A program made the translations under genes and the position numbers. Below, piece after piece: positions 49,411 through 60,998 of a stretch of 64,000 nucleotides of DNA; positions within the stretch are counted from its first letter, which is position 1, and each line of letters opens with the position of its first letter. The DNA lies in assembly GCA_022885665.1 (NCBI GenBank), contig JAGQDJ010000132.1, positions 87,527 to 151,526 on the forward strand. Direction: 5' to 3'. The DNA is from Triops longicaudatus. Taxonomy: Eukaryota; Arthropoda; Branchiopoda; Notostraca; Triopsidae. The notes under the pieces are model-generated. The model saw nothing but the letters and a program-made list of their open reading frames with translations, made no database searches and was not told where the DNA came from.

Positions 49411-49926
49411 TCAAAGTTTTCCAACATACTTGCGACTTTCTTCGTACTTGAGCTGTTGCCGATAAAATATGCAATTCTTTAATAAGTCTTTGGCATTTTC
49501 GAACGGTTGTTGCGCTCTACCCAGAGCATTTACGGCCCTATTGAAGCAAACAGTGATAGTTGTGTTATTTTTTTAAAAATAATTTCGTGTAATATTTATT
49601 TGGATTGTTGTACCCAATAGCATAGTCGGCGTCGTAGCATCGTCCCTGAATTTGCTGATTTAATTGTAAAACATTCGCTCGTTTTTCAACAGTGGGGGGT
49701 AATGCTTTTCGGACATGTTCTTGCAAACGATAGAAGGCTAACGAAGGCTCGTTGGCCAAAATGTGCAGGTTCTCCGAAACCCTTTCCAGACCTAAGTCAC
49801 TTTAAATGTTTAAATTCTATAAATATTATTTATTTATTAAAATCAATATGTCTAAAAAAACTTACAGCGTTTTGATTTCGCATCCAAGTCATGGTCGGAG
49901 TCTTTGATGCGCTGGAAATTAGCCAT
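49411..49926 (-). CDS. BORCS8: BORCS8 (MEF2BNB), BORC complex subunit 8
   Basis: Subunit of BORC, the complex that recruits Arl8 to lysosomes and drives kinesin-dependent lysosome movement. Coding exons in transcript order: 49866-49926, 49614-49791, 49411-49537. The sum is 366 nt, or 121 aa, close to the human 119. The family core is RVSENLHILANEPSLAFYRL followed by QEHVRKALPP, then YDADYAIG, and a helical C-terminal half. The predicted secondary structure is all helical, as in other BORC/BLOC subunits. The last exon has a GTATGT after CGCAA, but reading on gives a stop five codons later and a family-like length, so I end the gene at 49411. Convergent with RABGGTB. Confidence 0.88.
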
Positions 49927-52251
49927 CTCAAGTTAAAACTATTTGTTTGCTTGTCGTTCTGTGCTCCTACCTCACAAGCGCTGCCCGCAGTTTGCGCGCG
50001 TTGTTCGAAACTGCAGTGTTTCCCTTTAGTACTGCGCCAAGCCACTACTTAAAAATGTAACCGCTCGGGCAATCGTAGGCCTAGTTTACCTTTACAATTT
50101 GTATTGAAAACTACATTCACAAATCACTGTGTACAGTTGTCTAAAGCACTTGACGATCTGAACTTCTCATTGTCGAGCTGTCCGTCATTCGAAGAAGTTT
50201 GAGCGTAGATTCTGAAACACACGTTAGACAACGAATCGAAAAGGCTGAGATTAGGTATCGATTCGGATGGTCCAGGGAATCGATGCTCATATCGATCGTT
50301 TCCTGGGTAGAGGGGGGAGAGGAGAGTCTGGACCGGGGGGAGAGTCTGGATCGAGGTTTCGTAAAATAAATAAATAAAACAACCTCAGCCTGTATATGGC
50401 GAATATAACGTAGGCACTAACAATGCTGGCACGTTACTCTTTTTTACCTCCACGTAACTGAAAATGGTGCTTATTGATTTGTTTAGTTTTTATTGTAGCG
50501 ATTTCGAGCAAATTAGCCAAATGTCGCCTTTTGCTAAGAAACCATGATAAAAAAATCAGCCCTCATTTGGGTTATTTCGTTTCGTAAGTTTTCCTCCTTA
50601 TCGTAAGCAGGATTTAAACTTGTTGTTTCACGGTGCTCTTTGACATTTTGTAAATTCTCACACATTGCTGTATAACATTCTCAAGCGCACCCAAACTGTA
50701 GTCTGGTTTGAACCACGAATTTCTTATGGAAGTAGTTTAAGATAAAACGTGTGTATTGAGTAATTATGACCACTGTTCTTTTGCCTTGAGGATTTGCGTT
50801 TTTAAGCGCTTATATCAAATATAGGTCAACTTCCGTACCTTTTCAACCATACTTACTGATCTTCCAACAACGACGCTTTAGCATAAACCACTTTCGAATT
50901 TATTTTATTTTTCAAGATAGAGGAGGGTAGAGGCAACAATAAAATTTCGTGCTTTATCCATATTCTTTCTTGAAGCATGAACCTAACTATAACCTTAATG
51001 TACAGCCACTAGATGCAGTTGTATGTCTACACTTTATTAGTCCATTGTGAAATTCTTAAAAAGAAAAAAGAAAAGAAAAAACGAGCCTTCAAAGTAGGAA
51101 CCCTCGTTTGCTATAACTGTATAACTTGTGGAGACAAAGTAACATCATGTTTAACTTGCGTTTTCCCATAAGAAACTTTAATAATCAAATTTCTTATGAT
51201 ACACTAAACGTATTGTAACATGATAAAAGCTTGCAGTTAACAACACTTGCAATATTGGTAAGATTTTGGCTTCATCTCCGTCGAAAAATAGCTTACTATA
51301 AGAGAAGTTGTGTAAATAAACAGACAAATGCAGCGTGCTTTGAAGGTACCATTTTCAAACGCCACAAGGTTACCATGACAACGTCCTAAAGATCAAATGT
51401 TTGCGTTTTTTTTACAGAGTTTTCTTCGTAATCATTTACAGCTGCGTAATATACTAAAGTTAAGACACCCTTGTCCTACTTTTGATAGATTTCTTCACAG
51501 CCGATAGTTTTAAACTCACAAAAGCAACCTACGTCATGCAGTGGAAAGAATTTAAAAAGTAGGCGTGGCTTGAATTAGCGGTTCCGGACAACGGGAGTAA
51601 GTGATGACGGCGGTTTCTCACCGCTGCTTTTTAACTAAAAGTATGATATCGTTTCATCAAGGAATCTCCCACTCGTAATTGAAATAAGTATTTTTCGAGA
51701 CGACTAAGGGTCTGACTTTTAGTCTTAAATCTGGTACTAAGGTTACGTGTATTGAGCTCGATGCGGGTGGATATACAAGGCTCATGATGGTGACTACTCA
51801 CACCGGCACAGTGGATACTAGCTGAGCAACTTGAGCTCAAGGAAAAGAAATTTAACGACGAGCACAATCTTTGACAACGAAAAAAAATATCACGAATGTT
51901 AAAACACTAGTCCTTAAAACATCTCCATTTTCATTCTTTCGCTATTTTAAGCTGTTTGTCGCTTCTCAGGAAATACTGAAACGAAAGATTTCGGAAGCAT
52001 GTTTAGAAACCAAAGTGTATTTCAATGCAAATTTTACAGCATTTACTCAAATATGTTTGAACGTATTGACTTAGTAATGTTACCTTCGTGTGTTTAGAAA
52101 GTGGTGCGTTAAGAATTAATGAGAAAAGTCACATTAAGGCGGAGTTGAATGCCTGCCCCGCGCACGCGTTGCGAGATGGACCAGCCCTCTATACATGAAC
52201 CTTGCCAGATAGCGACTAAGTACAAACGAAAATATTTACCCGGCGTGAAAT
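49927..52251. other. Head-to-head intergenic region between BORCS8 (-) and FAN1 (+)
   Basis: 2.3 kb. Promoters of both genes must lie here. GC-richer patches occur next to each start, near 49940-50060 and 52140-52180. A short purine-rich duplication (GGGGGGAGAGTCTGGA and relatives) lies at about 50305-50360. No exon, RNA gene or transposon ends were recognised in the middle. Confidence 0.45.
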
Positions 52252-54454
52252 ATGAAGAAAAATGCAGGACGTGAAACAAACCGAGAACAGAAACAAAATA
52301 GTAATGGCTCACCCGCTGTACCACAGACTCCAAGTACGCAAAAACAAGGTACGCTGCTGTCTTTCTTCAGCAGAACCCCATCAAACTCAAAAGTATCTTC
52401 TCGTTTAAATAGAGCTTTGCCGCCACCCCAGCAAAGCAAACTACGAAACACTGTTCTTTGTCCAGTCTGCAACCAAAACGTGCAAAAATTCAAAATTAAT
52501 CAACATTTGGACGCCAACTGCTCATCATTTATTCTCACTGAACCCTCGTTAGAAGCCGATAGTACAAGAACAGCAAAAGTTAAAGACGACGAAATTACGA
52601 TTTTAGAAGAAAAAAACTCATCTCCGGCTATTTCTGCTGACTCAAGTCAGAATTACACCTTATGGGATTCTATAAAAGATGAAAAAGAGGAGGTCAATGC
52701 CTCAGCGAGCAATTTATCGCTAAATACAAATTTACAAGCGACAAACGCAAGCTCTCAGTCTATCAAAATGCCCAGAAAGAATGCACTCATGAGATCCAAG
52801 TCTGCAACTGATTTAGGCACTTCTGTTCTGTGCAGTACTTCACACAGGCTCAGCAAAACCTCACCAAAAAAAGCCAGTCGCTTTTCTCCTCGACGCTACC
52901 TCAATTCTTCAAGTTCGTTAATTTCATCTCTGCATTCCAGACCTTCGAAACCGGACGAGTCGTTCAAAAGAAACTTGTTTCCCTCACCAACAAAGAATGT
53001 CTCCTCCTCGCAGCCTGTTTCTTCGTCCCAGGAGCTGAAAACACCTGAAAAACGTTACTTCGGCCTGCCGTATTATTTAGAAAATTTTCAGAGTATCGTT
53101 TTATCCATTGGGAATGATCCACATTACTCGCATTTATTTGACGAAAAGGACGGAGAACATATGGAACACTTTTGCCGTTTGTCTGTTGACGCGCAGAAGC
53201 TTTACGTTCGGCTTTTCCAGCGAAAATTTGCGTGGCACCGGAGCGAAAGAATCGAGTATACTGAAATTGCCCCAGTTTTAGAGCCTTTTCTGCAAGAATT
53301 AGTCGAAATCGGGTTTCTTCACGATGGTAATAACAAAATTATTTAATGTGATATTAAAATAATTATTTTACTCACTAATGATAAATTTACTATTAATCGA
53401 GTAATATGTTTTTCTTTTCTTTTGCTGTAGTTAGCGCGTTGAGCAATCTGGAAGAAACGTTGGAGCTTCTATCAGCGCCGGAGTTGAAACAGTTATGCAA
53501 AGAGATGAAACTTACTTCAGCATTGAGCAAAGAAATGTCGGCACAAACAATATTGGATTTTTGTAAGCAGCACAAAAAAAATTTCTTCAGTGCCAAATCA
53601 AGCTGTGATATCACTCTACGAAAGTACGATTTATATCTTAATTTATAGTAAAAATGTTTGCATTTCAAAATATTTTTTTACGGTTTCTAGATTATTTAAA
53701 AGATTTTAAAGGTATTTAAAAGTTTCTTTAAAGTATTCCATGCATATTAATGGAACCTTTTACGTTATAAGTTAATTTACGGACATCTGTAAGTAATTTC
53801 AAGTTGTATGTAAGATACCTAATGCATTCTGAAAGAAAGCTTACGTTTATAAGGCATTTCGAAGTTATTTGAAAGGGTTTTGTACGTTATTTACTGCACT
53901 TTGAAATAATTATTTTTCGTTTTTAAGGTATTTTGAAGCCACTTAAGGGTATGTTAAGGTGTTTGCAAGTATTCAACGCGTTTTAAAAAGATTTTCGTGT
54001 TTTTAAGTATTTTGTAGAGTTTGAGCGTTTCTTAGTGTACGTCTTCACGGTTTATACGATATTTTATGCATTTAAAAAGAGCTTCTTGTATTTCGAGGCA
54101 TTTTGTAGACATTTTTGTAGTGTTTTGATAAGTTTAAAAGTCGTGTAATGCACTTAAAGGAATTTCTTAGGTTTTTAAGACTTAAAAGGTATTTTAAGGT
54201 GTTTTTTAAGGTGTTTATAAAGTATTAAACGTATTTAGAAAGTTTCCTATGCTTTTAAAGGTATTTTAAATTCATTTTTGTGGGCGTTTTGGGGCTTTTA
54301 TAAGTTAGGTAATGCATTTAGACAAATTTCATGGTTTAAACTATTGAAAAGGCATTTTAATGTGTTTGATAAGGTATTTAGTGTATTTTAAACGAATTTC
54401 GTACGTTCTTAGGTATTTTAAACATACTTTTAAAGCTTTCTGAAGTCATTTGAA

Positions 54455-54494
<40 letters not shown>

Positions 54495-57400
54495 CTATAT
54501 AGTCACTTGATAGATACTTTTTGCGTTTTTAAGATAATTTGAAAGCATTTAAGGATATTTTGAAGGTATTTTGAGACGTCTGTAAGCTACTAAACTCATG
54601 TTGAAAGTATGATATTTGATAGAAACTTTAAAGTTATTTTGAGGCGTTTTTTAGATATGTAGTTTATTTTAAAGAAGTTTCTTTTGTTTTCAAAGTATTT
54701 AAAAGGCATTGCGAAGGTATTTTAAGGCGTTTATAAGGTTTTCAATGCACACTAACGGAATTTCGTAAGCTCCGTCTGCTATTTCAGTGAAGTTTCGAGG
54801 TATTTTAGTCCGTTTTCAAGATATTGATGCATTTTAAAGTCATTTTAAAGGTGTTATAATGCAGCTATTAGATACTTAATGCAATTATAAAGCATTTCAA
54901 AGCATTTGAAAAAGTTACCTGATTTATTTTGTTTGTTATTTAGGCTGGTTTGTGTACGTGTGTTTGAATTACTGCATTTTGGTTTCCGTTGTTTCCGTTC
55001 TTATTTTTATTCTTAAACATCTTGTTTCTTCCAGTAGATTCTCGTTGTAACGAAGCTCTTCATCAGAAAAAGAACTGCTCGGTATATCCCTAGTTCGTTA
55101 TGCCAGACCCTTTACAATCCTTATTAACGGACCTTAAAATTGTACACTATAGCCGATAATTCGTTATAAGTGATAATTATAGCGAAATATTACTGTATAT
55201 GCATCTGTTTTTTATAATTTGACTTGTTTTAGTTTTATTGTAATCTCTTGTATATCAAGGCTTTACGCTGCGTATATTTTTTGTTCACTCGTTTCTTAAT
55301 TTTTTTTCTTTATAGTGGCAAAGCTTAGCTCATTACAACTCATTGATTGTACGTTTTCGTTAATATGCAGCATTTTTCTGCACTAGGGCGAAAAGTCTTG
55401 TGGGCAATTGCTATAAATTGCATGAGGGCCCGCGGCGTACTTTTCTCAGGAAATTAATGTTACATTCCTTGCCACATCAATCAGAGGAGGATGAAGAAAG
55501 GGGGCAGCACCAACCACTTCTAACATTGCTAATGGTTAACTTGGGGCGAATGACGTACCCCGCGTACCCAATCATCAAAGAGCGGCAGATTTTCCCTAGC
55601 CAAGCGAGACTCATAATGTAACAGCGTTATATGACCAATTATGTGTTATTTGAGTGCGGAATTTATCGAAGGGTTTATAAACATAGGTATGAAGAAGCAG
55701 CGCATCTTGATAGCCAAGTACGCGACGCTGTCGAAAGCAACAGATGGCAGCTTGTTGGGCAGCTAACAGAGGGGATACTTGAAAAGTTTCTTGAAATGCT
55801 TCAGAATGAAGAAATCAGGTAAGAATTTTTCTCCAAGCTGTCAGAACTCTTTTGGCAAAACTGAAATTCTCTGTAGATCACAGTTTATTCTCTGGTAGTT
55901 TTTGTACATTCGATTGAGTTATTATCTAGCTCAGTTATTCGCAAGGGTGTTAGTTGTTCTTTTTATTCGGTATTTTGTAATTATTACGAGGCAAAACTTC
56001 AGGATTGTTAAGGCTTTTAGATAACACCATTATTCGTGCACTAATAAGTTAACCTTGTATTTCTTCTTGTTTTCAGGCAACACGATTTGTCGCTACCGTT
56101 ATTTCTGCGAAAATTCACGCCCGGCTCAGCGTACACTTACTGTCTGTCGAAACGCGTGGAAGCGCTTCAGCGTGACAGAAATTACTCCCACGCCGTTGAC
56201 CTTTTGAAGCAGTTACTAGCTCAAAAAACGTATTTGCCTTATTACCGAGGTCATTGGTACGAACGCTTAGCGCTAAACTTTGACCAGCATCTCAAAGACA
56301 AAAGCCAAGTACGTTCAAATACAGTACTTTCTTCGATTACCTGTTAAATTATCCGTGGATTTAAAATTATTTTAATATTTTTGTTTTAAGGCATTCCAAG
56401 CTTTGGCTGGGGGCTTACAAGACGAATACGTGTCCCCTTCGCACAAGTTGGCCTTAAGCATACGAGCACGGAAATGGCTGAAATCGAAGCAATATGAAGC
56501 CTGGGTTACACAAGTGCAAACTCTTACGCTGTTGTCGCCTGTTGATGCTCCCACCGTCACTATTCAGGGACGTTCTCTGCCGAGGTAATTTATGTTAAGG
56601 CATTTTTCACAAATAAAAAAAGAATGAAAAGAAATAACGAATACAAAAAGTAGCAACAATATTTGTAATAAATCAAAAAGGAGAAAAAAGCATGGTTAGA
56701 TGGCTGGTCTAATTGACGATCGATATCGCACTTGCGTTGTATTGTCGTCTTCGACTGTCTTTGGAAAAGAAGCAAAAAGAAATAAGAAAAGGGTGTTAAA
56801 GAGCTTTACCTCTGTAGAGACTCCCCTGGCTACAAAATGTCGTTTATTCGTGGCGATTCGGATCTGACGTCATCGGTGGGCGATGTGACGATTTGCTCAG
56901 TGGAAGAGCTAGTCATTGGTCATTACGAAAGCCTAGGCTTTAGTGAAGGCGTCCACGGTGAAGGCTCCACGTTCGTGGGCTTGCTGGGATTATTCTTCTG
57001 GGATATTGTGTACGAGATCCCGCTGTCGGATGTCTTCTTAAGTCCACACCAAACTGCACCTTTAGATCTTACTTCGCCAGAATTTTACGCTAATCGCAAA
57101 TTCTTCATTGAGGAGCGGATTAAAGAAATACGGAACTGGAACGTGGAAGACGGCGTGGCGTTTATTAGAAAAATATGGGACCAGCATAACGGCACCGTGT
57201 CGCTAGTCAACTGGGATCGGTTCAGGAGCTTTGAACATGTCGAAGTACTACGTTTATAATGTGCGTGGCTCAATATGTGAACTTAATTTCTTATTATTGT
57301 TGTAAGGGTTTGGTAGAGTGCGTAGGTATGTCTGTCCTGGCGGGGATTTTCTGTCGCTTAATTCGAAATTTCCGACAATTCCGCTCAGGCTTTCCTGATT

Positions 57401-58776
57401 TAACCGTTTGGAGTCCAGCTGAAAAAGTAGAACTGTTATATTTTTTCATTTTATTTCTTGCATGTTTATTTAATTTACTTATGGTTTTGCCGGATTTTAA
57501 ATTTAATTTCTACGTTATTTTTATTTACGCATTTTTTTCCAAATGGACCGGCCAAGAAAGTAGGTTTATTTAAGGTTTATTAAGAAGTAAGAAGCTTTAT
57601 TTCTTAGTTTACTGCAATTAAATTTTAGTTTATTTTTTATTACTCATTTAAGATCATTATCTGATGCATGTATACTTTACAGAAATATCGCATTGTGGAG
57701 GTCAAGGGTCCAAATGACCGATTATCGACTAAGCAGATCATTTGGTTGGATTATTTAAGATCCATAGGCGCTCAAGCCGAAGTTTGCTACGTAGAAGGTA
57801 TGCTACTCAAAGTAAAACTCTGACTATCTACGCCAGTGGTGCCCAACCTACGGCCCACGGGCCATATCCGGCCCGCGAAGGTGCCTCATACGGCCCGCTC
57901 ATTTATACCGCTCATGTATATCACTGCATAATTTCATTTTTAACGTCGGCATGATTCTGGCGAAACCGGAACATTTAGGCCCGCGAGATTTTATATCATG
58001 TCGCGCGCGGCCCTCGGGTGAAAAAAGGTTGGACACCACTGATCTACGCTCACTATTTCTTCAACCGCCATGGCACATTGTTTTACTCGCGAACGGTGTG
58101 TTTTTGTAGTAATCGCGTTAAAATAAGTTAGCTAACCACGGCAATTTCCAGAACGTTTTCGTAGCAATCATAAAATATGCGATTCACAAAAATTATCATA
58201 GCAACTCAGCCCGCTTGCTATGCGAACTTCAGGGTTGGCAACAGTGCACGAGTCCAATGTCACGAAGTACCAGCAATTCCCGAGATTCATTGCTACATGA
58301 GTGCCTTGGGTTTAGTTTTGGCTGCTGTATCTTCAGTTTGTGTGTCTGTGACGAGTAGGAGAATATTCTTATAGCACGATAGCCGAAAAAAAAATTAGGC
58401 CAATATAACGTCACTTGCTGTTCGTTTCTTTTATATTTCATACTTTAATAGTAACACAATGTGTGTTTATGCTGTTGAATTTTTCGCAGCTATTGGTGCC
58501 AAAAGGATCATAACTGCTACTCCAGCTGTTGTAATGGAAAGTGATCCGTCATCGAAGAAGCCTGTTAGAAAAAAGAAGGAAGAGCCTGCAGCGGAGGTCG
58601 CGAAATCAGACAGCGATTTTCTTCCTTCACCGAAGCCTAAAAAGAACAGAAGAACAACACATGTTTCAGCGCGGAATGCTGATATAACCCCTCACAATAA
58701 AATTGCTGCACCACATGAAGAACCGAGTTCCCCGAAACGCAAACGAAAGCGAACGGCATTGAAACCTCCTTCATAA
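52252..58776 (+). CDS. FAN1: FAN1, FANCD2/FANCI-associated nuclease 1
   Basis: Structure-specific 5' flap endo/exonuclease acting in interstrand cross-link repair. Coding exons: 52252-53326, 53431-53623, 55387-55617, 55687-55818, 56077-56308, 56391-56584, 56818-57244, 57307-57426, 57683-57797, 58490-58776. The sum is 3,006 nt, or 1,001 aa (human 1,017). Order of domains: canonical PIP-box QGTLLSFF (residues 32-39); UBZ4 zinc finger with Cys70, Cys73, His85 and Cys90; a disordered Ser-rich region; an SAP-like region starting [10 protein letters not shown]; a TPR-like region ([10 protein letters not shown] onward, including [17 protein letters not shown]); and the VRR-NUC nuclease. Active-site residues are present: Glu734 in HGEGS, Asp859 in GFPDL, and Glu874 and Lys876 in EVKGP. 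A basic C-terminal tail contains KRKRKR, a likely nuclear signal. A 69-bp intron (55618-55686) would otherwise read as an in-frame stop. Intron 2 carries a repeat array, and intron 9 a hAT MITE. Confidence 0.94.
53690..54900. repeat. Decayed ~82-bp tandem array in FAN1 intron 2
   Basis: A unit of the form TAATGCATTTTAAA, GGAATTTCGTACG, TTTTAAGGTATTTTAAGG, GTGTTTATAAGGTA recurs. The TGCA-like anchor falls at 53741, 53823, 53895, about 53976, 54067, 54149, about 54230, 54313, about 54382, 54746 and 54828. Most intervals are 81-83 bp. The array is interrupted by a (TA)n run at 54457-54490. Copies are strongly diverged. Confidence 0.65.
54457..54490. repeat. (TA)n microsatellite in FAN1 intron 2
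   Basis: About 17 AT units inside the decayed array. It may have seeded from the AT-rich unit. Confidence 0.9.
55032..55195. mobile_element. Decayed mariner-type MITE, ~164 bp, in FAN1 intron 2
   Basis: The left end CAGTAGATTCTCGTTGTAAC and the reverse complement of the right end CAGTAATATTTCGCTATAAT resemble each other and the element at 41687-41849. TA follows the right end but is not seen at the left, so the element is older or truncated. No coding content. Confidence 0.45.
57834..58041. mobile_element. hAT-superfamily MITE (208 bp) with perfect 8-bp target duplication
   Basis: Ends CAGTGGTGCCCAACCT and AGGTTGGACACCACTG form an imperfect terminal inverted repeat. They are flanked by identical 8-bp ATCTACGC at 57826-57833 and 58042-58049. 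The interior has CGGCCCGCG-type words typical of short hAT derivatives. It is inserted in FAN1 intron 9 and does not touch splice sites. The intact target duplication suggests a recent insertion. Confidence 0.88.
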
Positions 58777-58910
58777 AGATGAACAAAGGCATACTCATAG
58801 TGTACAAAAACGTTTTAGTCTCCAGTGTGACGTACCACGATCTAATTCTAGCTTTGCTAAGTCTCCAAGTAAGGCTTGTTGTGTTTCGTAAGCAATTGAT
58901 CGTGTATTAA

Positions 58911-58916
58911 AATAAA
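58911..58916 (+). terminator. Polyadenylation signal AATAAA of FAN1
   Basis: Canonical AATAAA, 135 nt after the FAN1 stop and before the convergent cuticle-gene stop at 58980. An identical hexamer lies in the duplicated flank at 63342-63347. Confidence 0.6.
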
Positions 58917-58979
58917 TACTCTACACTTCGTAAAGCCACGGTATCATTGATGTCGACACGTCGTGTACACTATGTAAGT

Positions 58980-60934
58980 TTAGTAGTCCTTTGCAGCATA
59001 AGCTACCGATGAGTCGATTTCGTGAGTTTTGGACACAGTGTAGTCATTGTCGTAAGTTTCCTTCTGATAATTGGGTTGACGGTAGTTTGGCTGGGAAACG
59101 GAAGTAGTTGGGGCAGCTTTGTACGCTGGTTTGGCGTAAGGTTCGGGGTACTGCTTGCCAGCTACGTAAGCCTCGTCGTAGTTGGCACGGTACTCTTGTT
59201 CGTATTGCTTGACAGGAGTGTATTTGGCCGGGTATGCTTGACCTTGGGCTTCGTAGGTCTTGGGAGGGTAAGCTTCATTGTTGTGTTTCTTGGCGGGGTA
59301 AGCTTCATTTTTGTATTGCTTGGTGGGGTAAGCGGGTTGAGGCTTATAATCCGAGGAGTACGTTTCGGGGTACTTGTCAGGAGTGTATTCCTTGGGTTTG
59401 TACTCGCTCGGGTAGATGGGTTGACTGTAGGTGTTGCCAGTGTACGGCTTGACGTCGTACTTGGCTTCGCCTTCGTACTTGACGTTCGCGACGTAGCCAT
59501 ATTCATCAGCTTTGTAGGTGACGATTTGGACGCGTGAGTCCGGGAGAAGCACGCGGTAAGAACCGCTTACCACTTTACCGTCGCTGGTGGCTTGGTGGGC
59601 GTAGTCATTGTAACTGGCTTGGTCGTATACGCTCCAGTCGAAACTGTACGGCATGGGCCCCTAAATGGAAGTATATAAACGGTCACATGTAAAAAAAAAA
59701 GGGCAAAATACAGTAAAAACATAACTAGCAAACTGTTTATTTTCGACCTGTAAATAATCTACGCGTTACTACACACAAGGACGTAAATGTCGAAAAAAGT
59801 TACCTAGCAAAAGCGAGATTTTTATAGCGGAAAACTAAGGTTATTTTGCTGACCTCTCGGAAAGGAGGAAACGACTCATTTTTGCTCACATTTTTATCAC
59901 TAGTCGACCAAAAGTTCATTAATAATATTTCTTATGTTAAGTATAGGCCTATACTACAGATCCGTGGATACAAAATTACTCCGAATTTATTAATAGTGCA
60001 ATGCAACAAAAATCATAAACCATTTTAAAGGCTAAAGAAACGACTTTAGTTTTATAAGGAGAACTGGCAACGCCGAATATCTCAGCACTATTTCTTAAAC
60101 TGTTGACAGGAAACTAACCTAAGTAGCACAGTTATACAAGCAAAAACGTACGTAAGACGTGTAGATATTGCTGAACGCATAAAAGGTGCGTATACAAGTT
60201 TCAATGAAGCTTCAAAATGTATGATACTAGTGCACCAAACCGAATACAGCGTTAAATTTTTCCGTTCTAAGGTTGAGAAATACAAAAGTGACTCTCCTAG
60301 CATACACGAACTTAACATTGTTCCAACTACTGTAGCTTACGTTTGTAATGTGTCATTGGGTAAGCTTATGTTATGTTAGGTATATTTTTGCAAAAATTGT
60401 GAAAATCGCTCGTTCGGATTTCTTCGCAGAAAAGACGGCTAAAGGCCCCGCCCATCGACAAATTTCTCCTGCACTAAGACTGTAAACACACACAGAAAAA
60501 GATGAGTCACAGTTCGTTTCGTTTTACTCTTGTCTATAGATTTAACTGAAAGCGTAGCTTACTATTGCACACCTAACCGTGCACAACTTTGGGCTAAAAT
60601 GTAGTAAGGTCATGTGACTGAAAAACGAAAGAATGCTGATTCTTTCAAACGCGCAACTCTCTACTAGTAAAGAATTAAAGTCCATGGTTCAATGGAAAGG
60701 TACTACATTTTCTAACTCAATACTTTCAAAATAATATTCAGAAAACTTACGTAGTTATCAATAGGGTTTTGATAACGGGCTGCGGGAAGATAATTCGGTG
60801 TCGAGTAAGAAGACTGGATTACTTCATTAGCCACGGCTAAAGCCAAGAGACTAGCGACAATTAATACCTGAAAAATCAGATAATCTTTATTTATAAAACC
60901 GAAAATTGTTTAAGTTTGGTTTGATTACCTTCAT
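58980..60934 (-). CDS. Cuticle protein with R&R chitin-binding domain, copy 1
   Basis: Secreted structural protein of the exoskeleton. Coding exons in transcript order: 60929-60934 (Met-Lys only), 60751-60867, 58980-59660. The sum is 804 nt, or 267 aa. A signal peptide (VLIVASLLALAVANE) follows the split start, the classic arthropod cuticle-gene layout. The R&R (chitin_bind_4) domain at about residues 54-105 includes DGKVVSGSYRVLLPD, VTYKADEYGYVANV and YEGEAKY, closest to the RR-2-like crustacean type. The C-terminal half is low-complexity Tyr/Pro/Ala/Lys with degenerate YPAKK-type repeats, expected to be extended and possibly cross-linked through Tyr. Convergent with FAN1, with stops 203 bp apart. 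A second copy lies 4,431 bp away in the same orientation. Confidence 0.93.
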
Positions 60935-60960
60935 GTTGCTGCTAGTTGCAAGTAAGACAA

Positions 60961-60998
60961 ACTGATGCTGTTTCTGTCCGAAGTGACCCAATATATAC
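60961..60998 (-). promoter_or_regulatory. Core promoter (TATA plus initiator) of cuticle gene copy 1
   Basis: On the minus strand, a TATATA-type box at 60991-60998 sits about 30 bp upstream of ATCAGTTT, whose TCAGT (60961-60965) matches the arthropod initiator. The spacing is textbook and the start codon follows about 27 nt later, giving a very short 5'UTR. TATA promoters are usual for strongly and periodically expressed cuticle genes. Confidence 0.65.

Noticed and set aside
55619..55621. In-frame TAA in FAN1 suggesting a pseudogene
   Set aside because: A 69-bp GT-AG intron removes it and restores the exact family sequence, and all active-site residues downstream are intact.
59022..59537. 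171-codon plus-strand frame opposite the cuticle exon, and its twin at 63453-63968
   Set aside because: Antisense shadow of Tyr/Pro/Lys codons. It is duplicated only because the cuticle exon is.
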